Origin: Desulfosporosinus orientis DSM 765
GTDB lineage: Bacteria; Bacillota; Desulfitobacteriia; Desulfitobacteriales; Desulfitobacteriaceae
NCBI RefSeq assembly: GCF_000235605.1
Contig: NC_016584.1
Location: 2,902,001 to 2,966,000 of the forward strand
Length of the DNA stretch: 64,000 nt
Direction: 5' to 3'
A program made the position numbers and the translations under genes. Of the stretch, positions 9,505 through 17,945 are shown one piece after another (the first letter of the stretch is position 1; every line of letters begins with the position of its first letter). The notes beneath the pieces were generated by a model that made no database searches, was not told where the DNA came from, and worked only from the letters and a program-made list of their open reading frames with translations.

Positions 9505-10737
9505 ATGGCTGAACCCATTAGAGTTAAAGAATTAGATCCAACCCTGAGAGAAGAAGTGGCTGGACTGTTAAAAGGATATGATTTTTCCAATTGCCTTACT
9601 TGCGGTATGTGTACAGCCGGATGTAAGTACAGTGATTTAGTTGAGGATAATGACCCTCGCAAATTTATCCGTAAAGTTGCTCTTGGCTTGCGTGAAGAAG
9701 TGGAAAATGATCCCTTTGTCTGGAACTGCAATATGTGTGAACGCTGTACTGTAGAATGCCCTATGGGTGTGAACATTGCGGCTATAACAAGAGCCTTCCG
9801 TGGAAAAACTGCTATGCCTCCGGGTCACTTACAACACATTGCTGATGACCATATAAATACAGGTAACCAAATGGCTGTAGAGCAAATCGATTATGATGAA
9901 ACTCTGGAGTGGCTTGAAGAGGAGCTTCAGAAAGAATTAAATGATCCAAACTACAAGATTCCCATCGACAAGCCGGATGCTGACTTTATGTTTGGCTTCA
10001 ATGCCCGTGAAATCAAACATTATCCTCATGAACTTCAAACAATTCTTCACGTCTTCTATGCCGCCAAAGCAAATTATACCTTAAGCAGCAAGCGTTGGGA
10101 TGCAACCAATATCTGTCTGTTCACAGGTAAAAACGATGAATTCTGTGAGATCTCACGTCCATTATTTGAAGAAGTAGAGCGGTTAAATGCCAAAGAGCTT
10201 ATTGTAACTGAGTGTGGTCACGCTTTCCGATCCTCCAGAGTGTTCAAGCGCACTTACTGGCAAGGAAAAGACTTCCCTGTACGCCACATCGTTGAACTTT
10301 ATGCTGACTGGATCAAAGAAGGCCGGCTTAAACTGGATAAGAGCAAGAATCCGCTGCCGGTAACCATGCACGATCCTTGTAACACTGTTCGTAAAGAAGG
10401 CGTCTATGAGCCGCAGCGCTATGTTATTAAACATGTTGTTGAGGATTATCGAGAAATGAATCCTGACGGCAAGTATAACATTTGCTGCGGAGCCGGAGGA
10501 GGAGCTTTAGCAGTTGCGGCTACTAAACAGCAGCGTATGACTAAGGCTAAACCTAAAGTTGATCAATTAATTGCAACCGGTGCTAAAATAGGATGTATTC
10601 CATGTCATAACTGTATTGACCAGTTTAACGACATGAACAAATTCTATAAACTCGGTATGAAGATGCACCATCTTAGCACGCTGATCGAAAATGCGTTGGT
10701 GCCGGATGATGCCCCAGAAGCTCCAGCAGCAGAATAA
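9505..10737 (+). CDS. Fused HdrC-HdrB-like iron-sulfur protein
   Basis: The 410-residue protein combines HdrC-type and HdrB-type parts. The N-terminal part has two 4Fe-4S motifs (CLTCGMCTAGC near residue 30, CNMCERCTVECP near 74). The C-terminal part is a CCG-domain region with HDPC, CCGAGGG near 326 and CIPCHNC near 365. The upstream CCG copy is degenerate: only VTECGHAF remains where a first CCG motif would fall. The ATG at 9505 is chosen because GGAGGTGA ends 8 bases before it; an upstream GTG at 9493 lies inside that site. It closes the operon and a terminator follows. By homology it holds the high-potential acceptor site, heterodisulfide-like in methanogens and of unknown identity in bacteria. 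Confidence 0.82.
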   Translation: MAEPIRVKELDPTLREEVAGLLKGYDFSNCLTCGMCTAGCKYSDLVEDNDPRKFIRKVALGLREEVENDPFVWNCNMCERCTVECPMGVNIAAITRAFRGKTAMPPGHLQHIADDHINTGNQMAVEQIDYDETLEWLEEELQKELNDPNYKIPIDKPDADFMFGFNAREIKHYPHELQTILHVFYAAKANYTLSSKRWDATNICLFTGKNDEFCEISRPLFEEVERLNAKELIVTECGHAFRSSRVFKRTYWQGKDFPVRHIVELYADWIKEGRLKLDKSKNPLPVTMHDPCNTVRKEGVYEPQRYVIKHVVEDYREMNPDGKYNICCGAGGGALAVAATKQQRMTKAKPKVDQLIATGAKIGCIPCHNCIDQFNDMNKFYKLGMKMHHLSTLIENALVPDDAPEAPAAE

Positions 10738-10769
10738 TACACCTTTTTAGAAAAAACTGATGAATTGTG

Positions 10770-10811
10770 AAGCCCCGTCAGCGTAAAACCGCATAGAACG
10801 GGGCTTTTTTT
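10770..10811 (+). terminator. Terminator of the hdr-flx operon
   Basis: AAGCCCCGT (10770-10778) pairs with ACGGGGCTT (10798-10806) and is followed by a run of T. It lies just after hdrBC and ends the operon. Confidence 0.85.
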
Positions 10812-10907
10812 ATATTCTCGTTATGTGTGGCAGGGATAGGAATAGAAATTTTAATAGATTCGTGGTACTCTAATCATAAATTTGCGATATTATTTGGAGT
10901 GACAAGT

Positions 10908-11198
10908 GTGGTAAAATGGATAACAGTTCTCCTAGTAGAACCCGGCAAGACTCCGGATATACGACAAATGCCCAACAACCTTAAGGCTTTTGAATTAACT
11001 GTCGGAGGCTATCCAGAGATTGTTGAAAGTATACGGCCCGGGTGTTTTATCTTTTATAATGGGGTTCAGCCGCTTCCGCAAAAGTCCCTTTCAAGAGCCG
11101 ATTTTGAGGGCACTTTTATCATCCTTCGAGTGGATCCTCCAGAGTTGGTTTCCCTTACTCAGGAAGACATCGATATTCTCTCTCAAGCTTACCAATGA
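10908..11198 (+). CDS. DUF3846-like small protein
   Basis: The 96-residue protein opens with WITVLLVEPGKTPDIRQMPN and continues with a VGGYPEIVE segment. This is the pattern of DUF3846, a small domain of unknown function often found on mobile elements. I choose the GTG at 10908, with GGAG 8 bases before it, because the family pattern begins there. The frame is open a further 27 codons upstream to an ATG at 10827 with no ribosome binding site. It stands alone between the hdr terminator and degV. The family match is by eye. Confidence 0.65.
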   Translation: MVKWITVLLVEPGKTPDIRQMPNNLKAFELTVGGYPEIVESIRPGCFIFYNGVQPLPQKSLSRADFEGTFIILRVDPPELVSLTQEDIDILSQAYQ

Positions 11199-11287
11199 AT
11201 GATTGAATTCAATTCGCTGCCTTTTGGGATGATTTAGACATTAATTAACCTATGCCAATCAGGCATGTTAGGAAAGAGAGCAAGAGA

Positions 11288-12145
11288 ATGGCAGTACAGA
11301 TTTTAACAGACAGCACGAGCTATTTGAGTGAAGAAACACGAAGAACATTGAATATCAGAATGGTATCCTTGAATCTTTCCTTTGGCCGTGAAAGTATGAG
11401 GGAAGTCGATATAGAAAACTTCAGCTTTTATACCATGATGGCGGAAAAGGGTATACCCACATCTTCTCAGCCTTCCACGGGAGAAATGTATAAGGAAATG
11501 GAAAAAGCGGTTCAGACAGGAGATAGTCTTTGCTGTGTCTTTCTGTCTTCGGACATGAGTGGTACATTTTCAACGGGACAAATCGTCAAAGAGATGATTT
11601 TAGAAACCTATCCCGGTGCAAAGATTGAAATTATTGATTCTCGATCAAATTGTCAGCAGTTGGGGTATGTAGCAATAAGGGCGGCAAGAGCAGCAAAAGA
11701 AGGAAAGACTCTTGATCAGGTAAAAAAGGTAGCTTTAGAAACCATACAACGAACAAGGTTTTTATTTATTCCCGAAAATCTAGAATACTTAAAAAAAGGG
11801 GGCAGAATAGGGGGAGCTGGCGCATTAATCGGGAATCTGTTTAAAATTATTCCTGTTTTAACGGTTGAAGATGGCAAAACAACTGTATTGATGAAGGTTA
11901 GAACGAAGCAAAATGCAATTAAAGCTATGGTTGACAAGATGTTGCAGGACATAAGTTTGTATGGATTGGGCGAAATAGCAGTAGTACATATCAATTGTCT
12001 CAAGGAAGCTGAAGAGCTTGCCCGCCAAATTAGTGAAAAGCTGAATGCTCAGGTTGATGTCCTGGATATTGGTCCGGTCATTGGCCTTCATGTTGGCCCG
12101 GGAGCAATTGGAATTACTTATTATACAAAAAATGCAATGAGATAA
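11288..12145 (+). CDS. DegV family fatty-acid-binding protein
   Basis: The 285-residue protein is a DegV (FakB-like) lipid-binding protein. These bind a fatty acid and present it to the kinase FakA for phospholipid synthesis. Seen are the N-terminal MAVQILTDSTSYLS, the TSQPSTGEM segment, SSDMSGTF and C-terminal HVGPGAIGI, all typical. The ATG at 11288 fits the family start; an upstream in-frame ATG at 11252 would add 12 atypical residues. GGAAAG at 11271 is a weak site. No fakA is nearby. A small membrane-protein gene follows 42 bases later and may be cotranscribed. Confidence 0.9.
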   Translation: MAVQILTDSTSYLSEETRRTLNIRMVSLNLSFGRESMREVDIENFSFYTMMAEKGIPTSSQPSTGEMYKEMEKAVQTGDSLCCVFLSSDMSGTFSTGQIVKEMILETYPGAKIEIIDSRSNCQQLGYVAIRAARAAKEGKTLDQVKKVALETIQRTRFLFIPENLEYLKKGGRIGGAGALIGNLFKIIPVLTVEDGKTTVLMKVRTKQNAIKAMVDKMLQDISLYGLGEIAVVHINCLKEAEELARQISEKLNAQVDVLDIGPVIGLHVGPGAIGITYYTKNAMR

Positions 12146-12187
12146 GACTCGTGTTACAATGAGGTTAGAATTAAGGAGGGGATGAGT

Positions 12188-12445
12188 ATGTCCAAACAAC
12201 TCTATAAGATTCTTTGGTCCCTTGCAATTCTAACTATTCTGATCACCACGGTCATATTTTCCTTTGGGATTATTATGATTGGAGCAGTTACGATTGGACT
12301 ATACGGAATTTACCGATATTATTTTCCCAGAAAAAAGCGGGCCTCAAACAATTTTTCCCGGTCCCAGGTACATCCTTTTGGAGAAGTGATTGATATAAAA
12401 TCCGAAGTAATTCACCAAACTATTGAGACCAAAAGAACGAAGTGA
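12188..12445 (+). CDS. Small single-helix membrane protein, unknown function
   Basis: The 85-residue protein has one long hydrophobic stretch (about residues 9-45) that could form one or two membrane helices. A basic YFPRKKRAS turn and a polar tail follow. A strong AAGGAGGG (12173-12180) places the start at the ATG at 12188; the ATG at 12182 is too close to it. I do not recognise the family. It follows degV closely and ends at a strong terminator. Confidence 0.65.
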   Translation: MSKQLYKILWSLAILTILITTVIFSFGIIMIGAVTIGLYGIYRYYFPRKKRASNNFSRSQVHPFGEVIDIKSEVIHQTIETKRTK

Positions 12446-12463
12446 ATAATCAAAGAAGACTAG

Positions 12464-12507
12464 ACCGATAAAGTACTGCTATTCGCAGTACTTTATCGGT
12501 TTTTTGG
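12464..12507 (+). terminator. Strong rho-independent terminator
   Basis: A perfect 16-bp stem (12464-12479 with 12485-12500) with a 5-base loop is followed by six T. It ends the degV/small membrane protein unit. Confidence 0.9.
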
Positions 12508-12601
12508 TACTGTTAAACTTGGCAGTTGCTTAAGAACATTTTTTTGTCCGTTCCTGATGCTATAGTTTAAATAATAAATTATCAGGAAAGTAGGCGTCGA
12601 G

Positions 12602-12949
12602 ATGGCAATATCTAAAGCAAGTTGGGATAGAACAGCAAAACCTAATCAAACAAGAGTTAGAACAAAAATTACAAGTTTTGAACAAAAAGCGGCAATACTT
12701 CTGACGACTTTTCTAAATTCCGTATGGATTATGTCTGTCTTCGATTTATTGCTTGCCTATATAAGAAATGATTCATTAGTCCACTACACCATGTCAGTTC
12801 TGCTTAATTTAGTATTAACCATATTAGGTCTAATCGTTTGTTCAGATCTTATTCTTGCTAAGAAACAAGATTTTAGAACGTCTTTCCTTGCCTATATGAT
12901 CTTTCTGTGGGTATGTATGGCGGTACTTAAATTAGTATTCATATCCTGA
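12602..12949 (+). CDS. Predicted three-helix membrane protein, unknown
   Basis: The 115-residue protein has a basic, polar N-terminus (about 1-30) and then three hydrophobic segments (about 32-54, 62-85 and 95-114) separated by short charged loops. I do not recognise a family. The AGGAAAG ahead of the ATG is weak and distant. It lies alone between a terminator and a methyltransferase gene. Length and hydrophobicity suggest a real integral membrane protein. Confidence 0.55.
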   Translation: MAISKASWDRTAKPNQTRVRTKITSFEQKAAILLTTFLNSVWIMSVFDLLLAYIRNDSLVHYTMSVLLNLVLTILGLIVCSDLILAKKQDFRTSFLAYMIFLWVCMAVLKLVFIS

Positions 12950-13026
12950 GTAATATACAAGTTCACTGTCAGTAAACTTGGCTATGGAATATAATACCAC
13001 ATACCCCCAAGGGAGGCGGGCGCATT

Positions 13027-13863
13027 ATGATATCTGAAAGCAAACGAGTGGATGAAATGAACTATTTCGAGCTCATAGCGTGGTTAGGTATAGGAAGTTC
13101 TCATCCAGGGGGCTTTCCAGCCACCAAGCAAAATTTAGAGGTAATAGCGGTACAACCGGAGGAATACGTTCTCGATGCCGGGTGTGGTAGTGGTTTAACT
13201 GCTTGCTTTTTAGCAAAAACAGTTGGCTGTAAAATTTTAGGGGTAGATATTAATCCCCATATGATTGAAAAAGCACGCTTAAGAGCAGAAAAAGAAGGAG
13301 TAACTCATTTGGTTGAGTTTAGGGTAGCAGACGTCAATAAGCTGCCTTTTAGTGATAATCACTTTGATATTATTATTTGTGAATCAATAACCGTTTTTTT
13401 AGATAAAGAAAAAGTGTATCGAGAATTTTATCGAGTTTTAAAACCAAAAGGCAGAATTGCCGATTTAGAAATGGTCATATTAAGGGATTTACCCCCTCAG
13501 GTCAGGTATCAAATGGAAGATTGCTTCGGATCTTCAACGAATCCTTTATCATTTGAAGAATGGATGAAAGTTGTTGCCCAAGCAGGCTTTGAAGAAATTG
13601 AAATCATTAATCCTCAGCCCTTAAAAAATAATAGCAATGTCGTTTTTAATGAGTTGAAAAAAGACTGGGTTCTTGTAAAAGACTTAACCACAAAAATTCG
13701 GCGGCAGCCTGCTTTGCTGCCTAGATTACAAAAAAACGCCAATTTTATTAAAAAAAATAGAAGTTATTATGGATTTGGCTTAGTCTATGGACTTAAACCC
13801 CTCCCTAAAAAATTAGGATTTAAAGATTGGATACGAAGTAGAATCATGGGCAGAAAATTATAG
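13027..13863 (+). CDS. Class I SAM-dependent methyltransferase
   Basis: The 278-residue protein is a Rossmann-fold methyltransferase. Motif I is VLDAGCGSGLTACFLA (near residues 48-63), the acidic end of strand 2 is ILGVDINPHMIEKAR, and motif II/post-I is FRVADVNKLPFSDNHFDIIIC. These are the features of the UbiE/COQ5-like Methyltransf_11 group; the substrate cannot be told. The C-terminal 100 residues are unlike a standard quinone methyltransferase and may form a substrate cap. GGGAGG precedes the ATG. The next gene, an ATP-grasp enzyme, is 107 bases downstream on the same strand. Confidence 0.85.
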   Translation: MISESKRVDEMNYFELIAWLGIGSSHPGGFPATKQNLEVIAVQPEEYVLDAGCGSGLTACFLAKTVGCKILGVDINPHMIEKARLRAEKEGVTHLVEFRVADVNKLPFSDNHFDIIICESITVFLDKEKVYREFYRVLKPKGRIADLEMVILRDLPPQVRYQMEDCFGSSTNPLSFEEWMKVVAQAGFEEIEIINPQPLKNNSNVVFNELKKDWVLVKDLTTKIRRQPALLPRLQKNANFIKKNRSYYGFGLVYGLKPLPKKLGFKDWIRSRIMGRKL

Positions 13864-13970
13864 TATCTCCAAATTGGCCATTTTCATACCGATTCAGCCA
13901 TTATTAATGTATGAAACTAATAATTTCTGCTAATCCTATGGAAGGGCTAATAGGGAGGTAGTATAATTAC

Positions 13971-15074
13971 ATGTCAGATCAATTCATCAAAAATCAGACA
14001 GACCAAGAAATCACTAATATTTACTTTAATCGTTGTTTCACGTCTACACCAAAAATAATTCGGTATTTGTTAGACAATGAAGATGGTCGGAAATTTAAAG
14101 TATTCATCTCCCATGTCTGTGAGAATGACTATATACAAGATATTGCTGACTATTTTGAAGTCGAGCCGTCCATTGAAGGAAAAGATTATGTTAACTACTG
14201 CCTTGATTTTTGTCGTCAACACAAAATTAAGCTGTTTGTGCCTAGATATAATGTGGAATATTTAAGTCGTTATCAAAATGAATTTGAGCGTCTTGGCGTA
14301 AAAGTTATGTTTGTAGGGAGCAGCTCTACCTATCAATTGCTTAATGACAAAGTTAAAACCTATCAAACACTAATTGATAGGGAAAGTGACAGGGAGGGTA
14401 TAGCCATACCTCAAACCTTTTGCGTCAGGACTTATTTTGATTTTAAAAATGCTTATCATAAAATAACAGGGAATAAGAGCAGTCCTTGTCTAAAACCTAT
14501 ATCTGGAATTGGCGGTGATGGCTTCAAACAAATCCTGGAGGATATGACAGAAGTTGACGAGCTTTATAAGACGACAGCCTCTACAATTTCTAAGGATCGT
14601 CTCCTACGCGTCTTAAAGAATTCTAACGCCATAAAGCCCCTAATGGTTATGGAATACTTAGAGGGGGAGGAGTACAGTATTGACTGTTTAGGGTATGAGG
14701 GAGAACTCATCGTAGCAATACCAAGAAGAAAATTAGACCTTTACCGGCAAGTGATAGAATATCGAGAAGACTTGATAGCTATGGCCAGAAAACTGACCCA
14801 AGAGTTTTCATTAAGTTATCTCTATAATATTCAGATCAAGTATCATCAGGGCAGAGCTTACCTTATTGAAATAAATACTCGAATGTCGGCGGGAATTCAT
14901 AAGTCTTGCTTAGCCGGTGTTAATCTCTTATATCTTGCAGTTAAGTTATTATCGAATGAGACTGTAACACCACCTAAGAACATTCGTTGGGGTTTTCAAA
15001 TAAGAACTAATGAAAGTTATGAACTTCTTGACCTAGTTGACATAGGCAATCAACTAAAAAGCAGGGAAGTATAA
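13971..15074 (+). CDS. ATP-grasp domain ligase-like protein
   Basis: The 367-residue protein has the three-part ATP-grasp plan. An N-terminal domain of about 115 residues contains FVPRYNVEYLSRY and VMFVGSSSTYQLLNDK. A central ATP-binding region has PCLKPISGIGGDGFKQI, the usual glycine-rich loop after a phosphate-binding lysine. A C-terminal part has VMEYLEGEEYSIDCLG and LIEINTRMSAG, whose ELE-like acidic/Asn pair would hold magnesium. The family joins a carboxylate to an amine or thiol through an acyl phosphate, often making peptides or small metabolites. The partner is unknown. It may work with the methyltransferase just upstream. A bidirectional terminator follows. Confidence 0.8.
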   Translation: MSDQFIKNQTDQEITNIYFNRCFTSTPKIIRYLLDNEDGRKFKVFISHVCENDYIQDIADYFEVEPSIEGKDYVNYCLDFCRQHKIKLFVPRYNVEYLSRYQNEFERLGVKVMFVGSSSTYQLLNDKVKTYQTLIDRESDREGIAIPQTFCVRTYFDFKNAYHKITGNKSSPCLKPISGIGGDGFKQILEDMTEVDELYKTTASTISKDRLLRVLKNSNAIKPLMVMEYLEGEEYSIDCLGYEGELIVAIPRRKLDLYRQVIEYREDLIAMARKLTQEFSLSYLYNIQIKYHQGRAYLIEINTRMSAGIHKSCLAGVNLLYLAVKLLSNETVTPPKNIRWGFQIRTNESYELLDLVDIGNQLKSREV

Positions 15075-15103
15075 AAAAGCTCATAGATTTTCTATGAGCT
15101 TTT
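15075..15103. terminator. Bidirectional terminator between ATP-grasp gene and tRNA operon
   Basis: AAAAGCTCATAGA (15075-15087) pairs with TCTATGAGCTTTT (15091-15103). T-rich tails on both strands let it serve the ATP-grasp gene (+) and the tRNA operon (-). Confidence 0.8.
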
Positions 15104-15114
15104 AAGCGGAGTTA

Positions 15115-15188
15115 TGGAGCGGGTGATGAGAATCGAACTCACGTAGCTAGCTTGGAAGGCTAGTGCTCTACCATTGAGCTACACCCGC
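15115..15188 (-). tRNA. tRNA-Gly (TCC)
   Basis: On the minus strand the 7-bp acceptor stem GCGGGTG/CACCCGC, D-arm GCTC..GAGC, anticodon stem CTAGC/GCTAG with loop anticodon TCC, TTCGATT T-loop and an encoded CCA are all present. It is the last gene of the four-tRNA cluster. Confidence 0.96.
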
Positions 15189-15197
15189 ATGATGTTT

Positions 15198-15274
15198 TGG
15201 TGGGCCATCCGCGACTCGAACGCGGGACACCCTGATTAAAAGTCAGGTGCTCTAGCCGACTGAGCTAATGGCCC
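15198..15274 (-). tRNA. tRNA-Lys (TTT)
   Basis: The minus strand gives acceptor GGGCCAT/ATGGCCC, anticodon stem CTGA/TCAG with loop CTTTTAA (anticodon TTT), T-loop TTCGAGT and an encoded ACCA. It is the third gene of the cluster. Confidence 0.96.
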
Positions 15275-15280
15275 GTATAT

Positions 15281-15355
15281 TGGCTGGGGTGGGAGGGTTC
15301 GAACCTCCGAATGCCAGAGTCAAAGTCTGGTGCCTTACCACTTGGCGACACCCCA
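15281..15355 (-). tRNA. tRNA-Gln (TTG)
   Basis: The minus strand gives acceptor TGGGGTG/CACCCCA, anticodon stem CCAGA/TCTGG with anticodon TTG, T-arm GGAGG TTCGAAC CCTCC and an encoded CCA. The U-A first pair is usual for tRNA-Gln. Confidence 0.96.
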
Positions 15356-15393
15356 ATACCAAGCTAGTATTGTTTTAATACTTTTCGAGGAAA

Positions 15394-15477
15394 TGGTGGG
15401 CAGGGATGGATTCGAACCACCGTACCTTTCGGAACAGATTTACAGTCTGCCGCCTTTAACCACTCGGCCACCTACCC
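15394..15477 (-). tRNA. tRNA-Tyr (GTA)
   Basis: The minus strand gives acceptor GGGTAGG/CCTGCCC (one U-G pair), anticodon GTA in CAGA CTGTAAA TCTG, a long variable arm as in bacterial tRNA-Tyr, T-loop TTCGAAT and an encoded ACCA. It is the first gene of the operon, right behind the promoter. Confidence 0.96.
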
Positions 15478-15510
15478 ATGTTACTTAAATCTCTGGAACA
15501 GACGCTTATT

Positions 15511-15539
15511 AGTATACACAATAATACGTGAGAGGTCAA
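15511..15539 (-). promoter_or_regulatory. Sigma-A type promoter of the tRNA operon
   Basis: Read on the minus strand, TTGACC (15539-15534) and TATACT (15516-15511) are spaced by 17 bases, 34 bases upstream of tRNA-Tyr. This is a near-consensus vegetative promoter. Confidence 0.8.
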
Positions 15540-15626
15540 TGGTTTTAAAAAATGTTTTTGAAAAAGTACATAGAATTTTTTTTAGTAGTATGGTTAAAGT
15601 AACATTAGTAAAAGGAGGGCGACTGA

Positions 15627-15746
15627 ATGGATAACTTAGATAAAATTCTTGACAGTCAAGAGAAGACTAAACGTAACAATCAGCACCAAGGACATGGGAA
15701 TCCCGGTAAAAGGCTGCCTAATAAGCAACATAGTACCAATAAATAA
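15627..15746 (+). CDS. 39-residue hydrophilic protein, unknown
   Basis: A 39-codon gene starts with MDNLDKILDSQEKTKRN and ends in a basic, Asn/Gln/His/Lys-rich tail (QHQGHGNPGKRL onward). AAAGGAGGG (15611-15619) sits 7 bases ahead of the ATG and a strong terminator follows 18 bases after the stop, so I think it is real. The composition recalls small acid-soluble or coat-associated spore peptides, but I recognise no family. A second tiny gene of similar style lies at 43494-43640. Confidence 0.6.
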   Translation: MDNLDKILDSQEKTKRNNQHQGHGNPGKRLPNKQHSTNK

Positions 15747-15764
15747 AACTAATTTTAGGAAGTT

Positions 15765-15797
15765 GAGGTGTGTTACATAGAAGTAACACACCTCTTT
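15765..15797 (+). terminator. Terminator of the 39-residue gene
   Basis: GAGGTGTGTTAC (15765-15776) pairs perfectly with GTAACACACCTC (15783-15794), followed by TTT. It also separates this gene from the convergent ablB. Confidence 0.8.
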
Positions 15798-15819
15798 AGT
15801 TTAATTCTAAGACGCTACA

Positions 15820-16692
15820 TTAAGCATAATCAGGAATTAATCGCTTAACCCAGATATTCATGTCTTCAAACTTCCCCATAATGTGACAGTTATTGATTTG
15901 GCGGCCAGTAAACTTATAGCCGTGTTTGCTGAAAACAATGTTAACACCCAGAGAAAGAGCTCTAGATAAACTGAAAAGGGTAATATAATGATTAGTATTT
16001 AAAGTAGTTTCCAGATGATAAACTAGCTCGCTTAATAATCCCTTTCCCCGAAATTCCTCGAGAGTTGCACAGTCTGTTATCTCAGCATGAAGAAGTTCAT
16101 GATCAAGGTCTGCCGAAGCGGCGCTTACAATGCGGGAATTATATTCGGCAACTTTGAAAATGACCTTTTTCGATTTTATCATGTTAGCAATAAATTCGTG
16201 ATTGTTCATAGGTGTTGGGTAGGTTTCGAAAACCTTATCATATAAGACAGCTAATTCTCTGGTATCCTTAAGGGTAGCCGAACGGATTAAAAAACCTTTG
16301 TCGATACCATTGGGAGCATACTGGTTTATGTAACCTTCCGACTTCTCTATAATGCCATCTTCTTCTTTGAGTTGATTGCTCATTCCTCGGCTGGGATCGC
16401 AAAAATGGGAAAGGCAATAACCTGTCTTACCTTTGAAGTAGCCATCAATGCTGCCTTCTAGAATAAAACCATTCTCACAGAATAAGGGAACGTCTTCTCT
16501 ATAAACCGTGGTAATGATTTTCCCCATACCGTGCCGCTTACACATCTCCACAGAGCTTCTGGCTGCTTGTACTGGATTGCCTTGAAAATTAATCAGCTTA
16601 AGTCTCTGATTATGTAAATCGACATATTGTTCGAAGGTTACGTCATGTTGACGGATTGTTTCATATAAGCCCAGCTGGACAGCTATTTCCAT
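15820..16692 (-). CDS. ablB: Putative beta-lysine N-acetyltransferase
   Basis: The 290-residue protein is the AblB GNAT-type enzyme that acetylates beta-lysine to N-epsilon-acetyl-beta-lysine, a compatible solute for salt stress. Typical parts are the N-terminal KIITTVYREDVPLFCENGFILEG segment (shown by its ends VYRED and NGF), SIDGYFKG, and the C-terminal acetyl-CoA region with DCATLEEFRGKGLLSELV. It is the usual length. The start overlaps the end of ablA by 10 bases, as in other abl operons. No osmotic control element is evident. Confidence 0.9.
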   Translation of the reverse strand: MEIAVQLGLYETIRQHDVTFEQYVDLHNQRLKLINFQGNPVQAARSSVEMCKRHGMGKIITTVYREDVPLFCENGFILEGSIDGYFKGKTGYCLSHFCDPSRGMSNQLKEEDGIIEKSEGYINQYAPNGIDKGFLIRSATLKDTRELAVLYDKVFETYPTPMNNHEFIANMIKSKKVIFKVAEYNSRIVSAASADLDHELLHAEITDCATLEEFRGKGLLSELVYHLETTLNTNHYITLFSLSRALSLGVNIVFSKHGYKFTGRQINNCHIMGKFEDMNIWVKRLIPDYA

Positions 16693-17945
16693 TGATCACG
16701 CCTCGCGATACGATTATTTGATTTTGGGACAAGACTTAATTTCTTTTCTCTAAAAAGCTTTTCGATCCCGGTAACAGGCAGGTTCTGATAGTCATGGCAA
16801 TAATGACATTCATGACATTCTGTTGTTTTATCTTCCGGTTCAGTATAAGCACAGATAACCCCTTCATAGTTCCGTAAAATGACTTTACTATCTGATTGAG
16901 AGATAAGGTATTGGGGACTTACAGGAATTTTGCCTCCTCCCCCCGGTGCATCCACCACATAGGTGGGGACAGCATAACCGGATGTGTGGCCGCGCAGCAG
17001 TTCTATGATTTCAATACCTTTACTGACAGAAGTTCTAAAATGTTCAATCCCTGATGACAAATCACACTGGTATAGGTAATAAGGGCGCACACGCAATTTT
17101 ACTAATTCATGAACCAGCTTTTTTATGATATAGGGACAATCATTTATCCCTTTTAAAAGGACGGTCTGATTGCCTAGAGGAACTCCTGAATCAGCGAGTT
17201 TATTGCAGGCTTCTTTTGCCTCAGGAGTAATTTCACGGGGATGGTTAAAATGGGTATTAAGCCAGATGGGATGATATTTACGAAAAATGCTGCAGAGGTC
17301 ATCGGTAATTCTTTGCGGTAATACGACAGGTGTTCTTGAACCAAAACGGACGATTTCTACATGATCTATAGCTCTTAGACTTCCTAAAATAAATTCAAGA
17401 GTCTCATCACTGACAAGTAAACTGTCACCTCCGGAAATCAAAACATCTCTGATCTGGGGTGTATTCTTTATATAGTCTATGGCGGCTTGCAGTTCTTTTC
17501 TGGGCATGGCTTGATCCGTTGAACCTGCCAATCTGCGCCGGGTACAGTGCCGGCAGTACATAGAACACTGATCGGTAATCAAAAATAATACTCTGTCCGG
17601 GTAACGATGGGTGAGTCCTTTCACTGGAGAATCACTGGCCTCATGAAGAGGGTCTTCCATGTCGCATCTAGCTTCTTCCATTTCTAATGCCATAGGGATG
17701 GCCTGTTTGCGAATAGGATCATCAGCATTGTTTGGATGGATCAGAGTTGCATAATAAGGGGTTATAGCCATTCGCAGGCTTTCTAGGCAATGATTAATAC
17801 CGGCTATTTCGTCTGGGGTCAAATTAACGACCTCTTTTAATTGTTCAACAGTAGTGATTCTGTTAGCTATTTGCCACTTCCAATCCATCCATTGGGCCTT
17901 AGACAGATCACTCCATAAACTGAGATCTTTATAGTTTCTTTGCAT
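16683..17945 (-). CDS. ablA: Lysine 2,3-aminomutase
   Basis: The 420-residue protein is a radical SAM, PLP-dependent lysine 2,3-aminomutase (KamA/AblA) that converts L-lysine to L-beta-lysine. Seen are the cluster motif CSMYCRHCTRRR near residue 132, the SGGDSLL SAM-binding segment, the PLP lysine region DAPGGGGKIP and C-terminal zinc-type cysteines HECHYCHDY. Length matches the family. ablB follows with a 10-base overlap, so the pair makes N-acetyl-beta-lysine rather than feeding lysine fermentation. A lysine riboswitch at the far end of the window shows that lysine levels are sensed in this genome. Confidence 0.95.
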   Translation of the reverse strand: MQRNYKDLSLWSDLSKAQWMDWKWQIANRITTVEQLKEVVNLTPDEIAGINHCLESLRMAITPYYATLIHPNNADDPIRKQAIPMALEMEEARCDMEDPLHEASDSPVKGLTHRYPDRVLFLITDQCSMYCRHCTRRRLAGSTDQAMPRKELQAAIDYIKNTPQIRDVLISGGDSLLVSDETLEFILGSLRAIDHVEIVRFGSRTPVVLPQRITDDLCSIFRKYHPIWLNTHFNHPREITPEAKEACNKLADSGVPLGNQTVLLKGINDCPYIIKKLVHELVKLRVRPYYLYQCDLSSGIEHFRTSVSKGIEIIELLRGHTSGYAVPTYVVDAPGGGGKIPVSPQYLISQSDSKVILRNYEGVICAYTEPEDKTTECHECHYCHDYQNLPVTGIEKLFREKKLSLVPKSNNRIARRDQWK

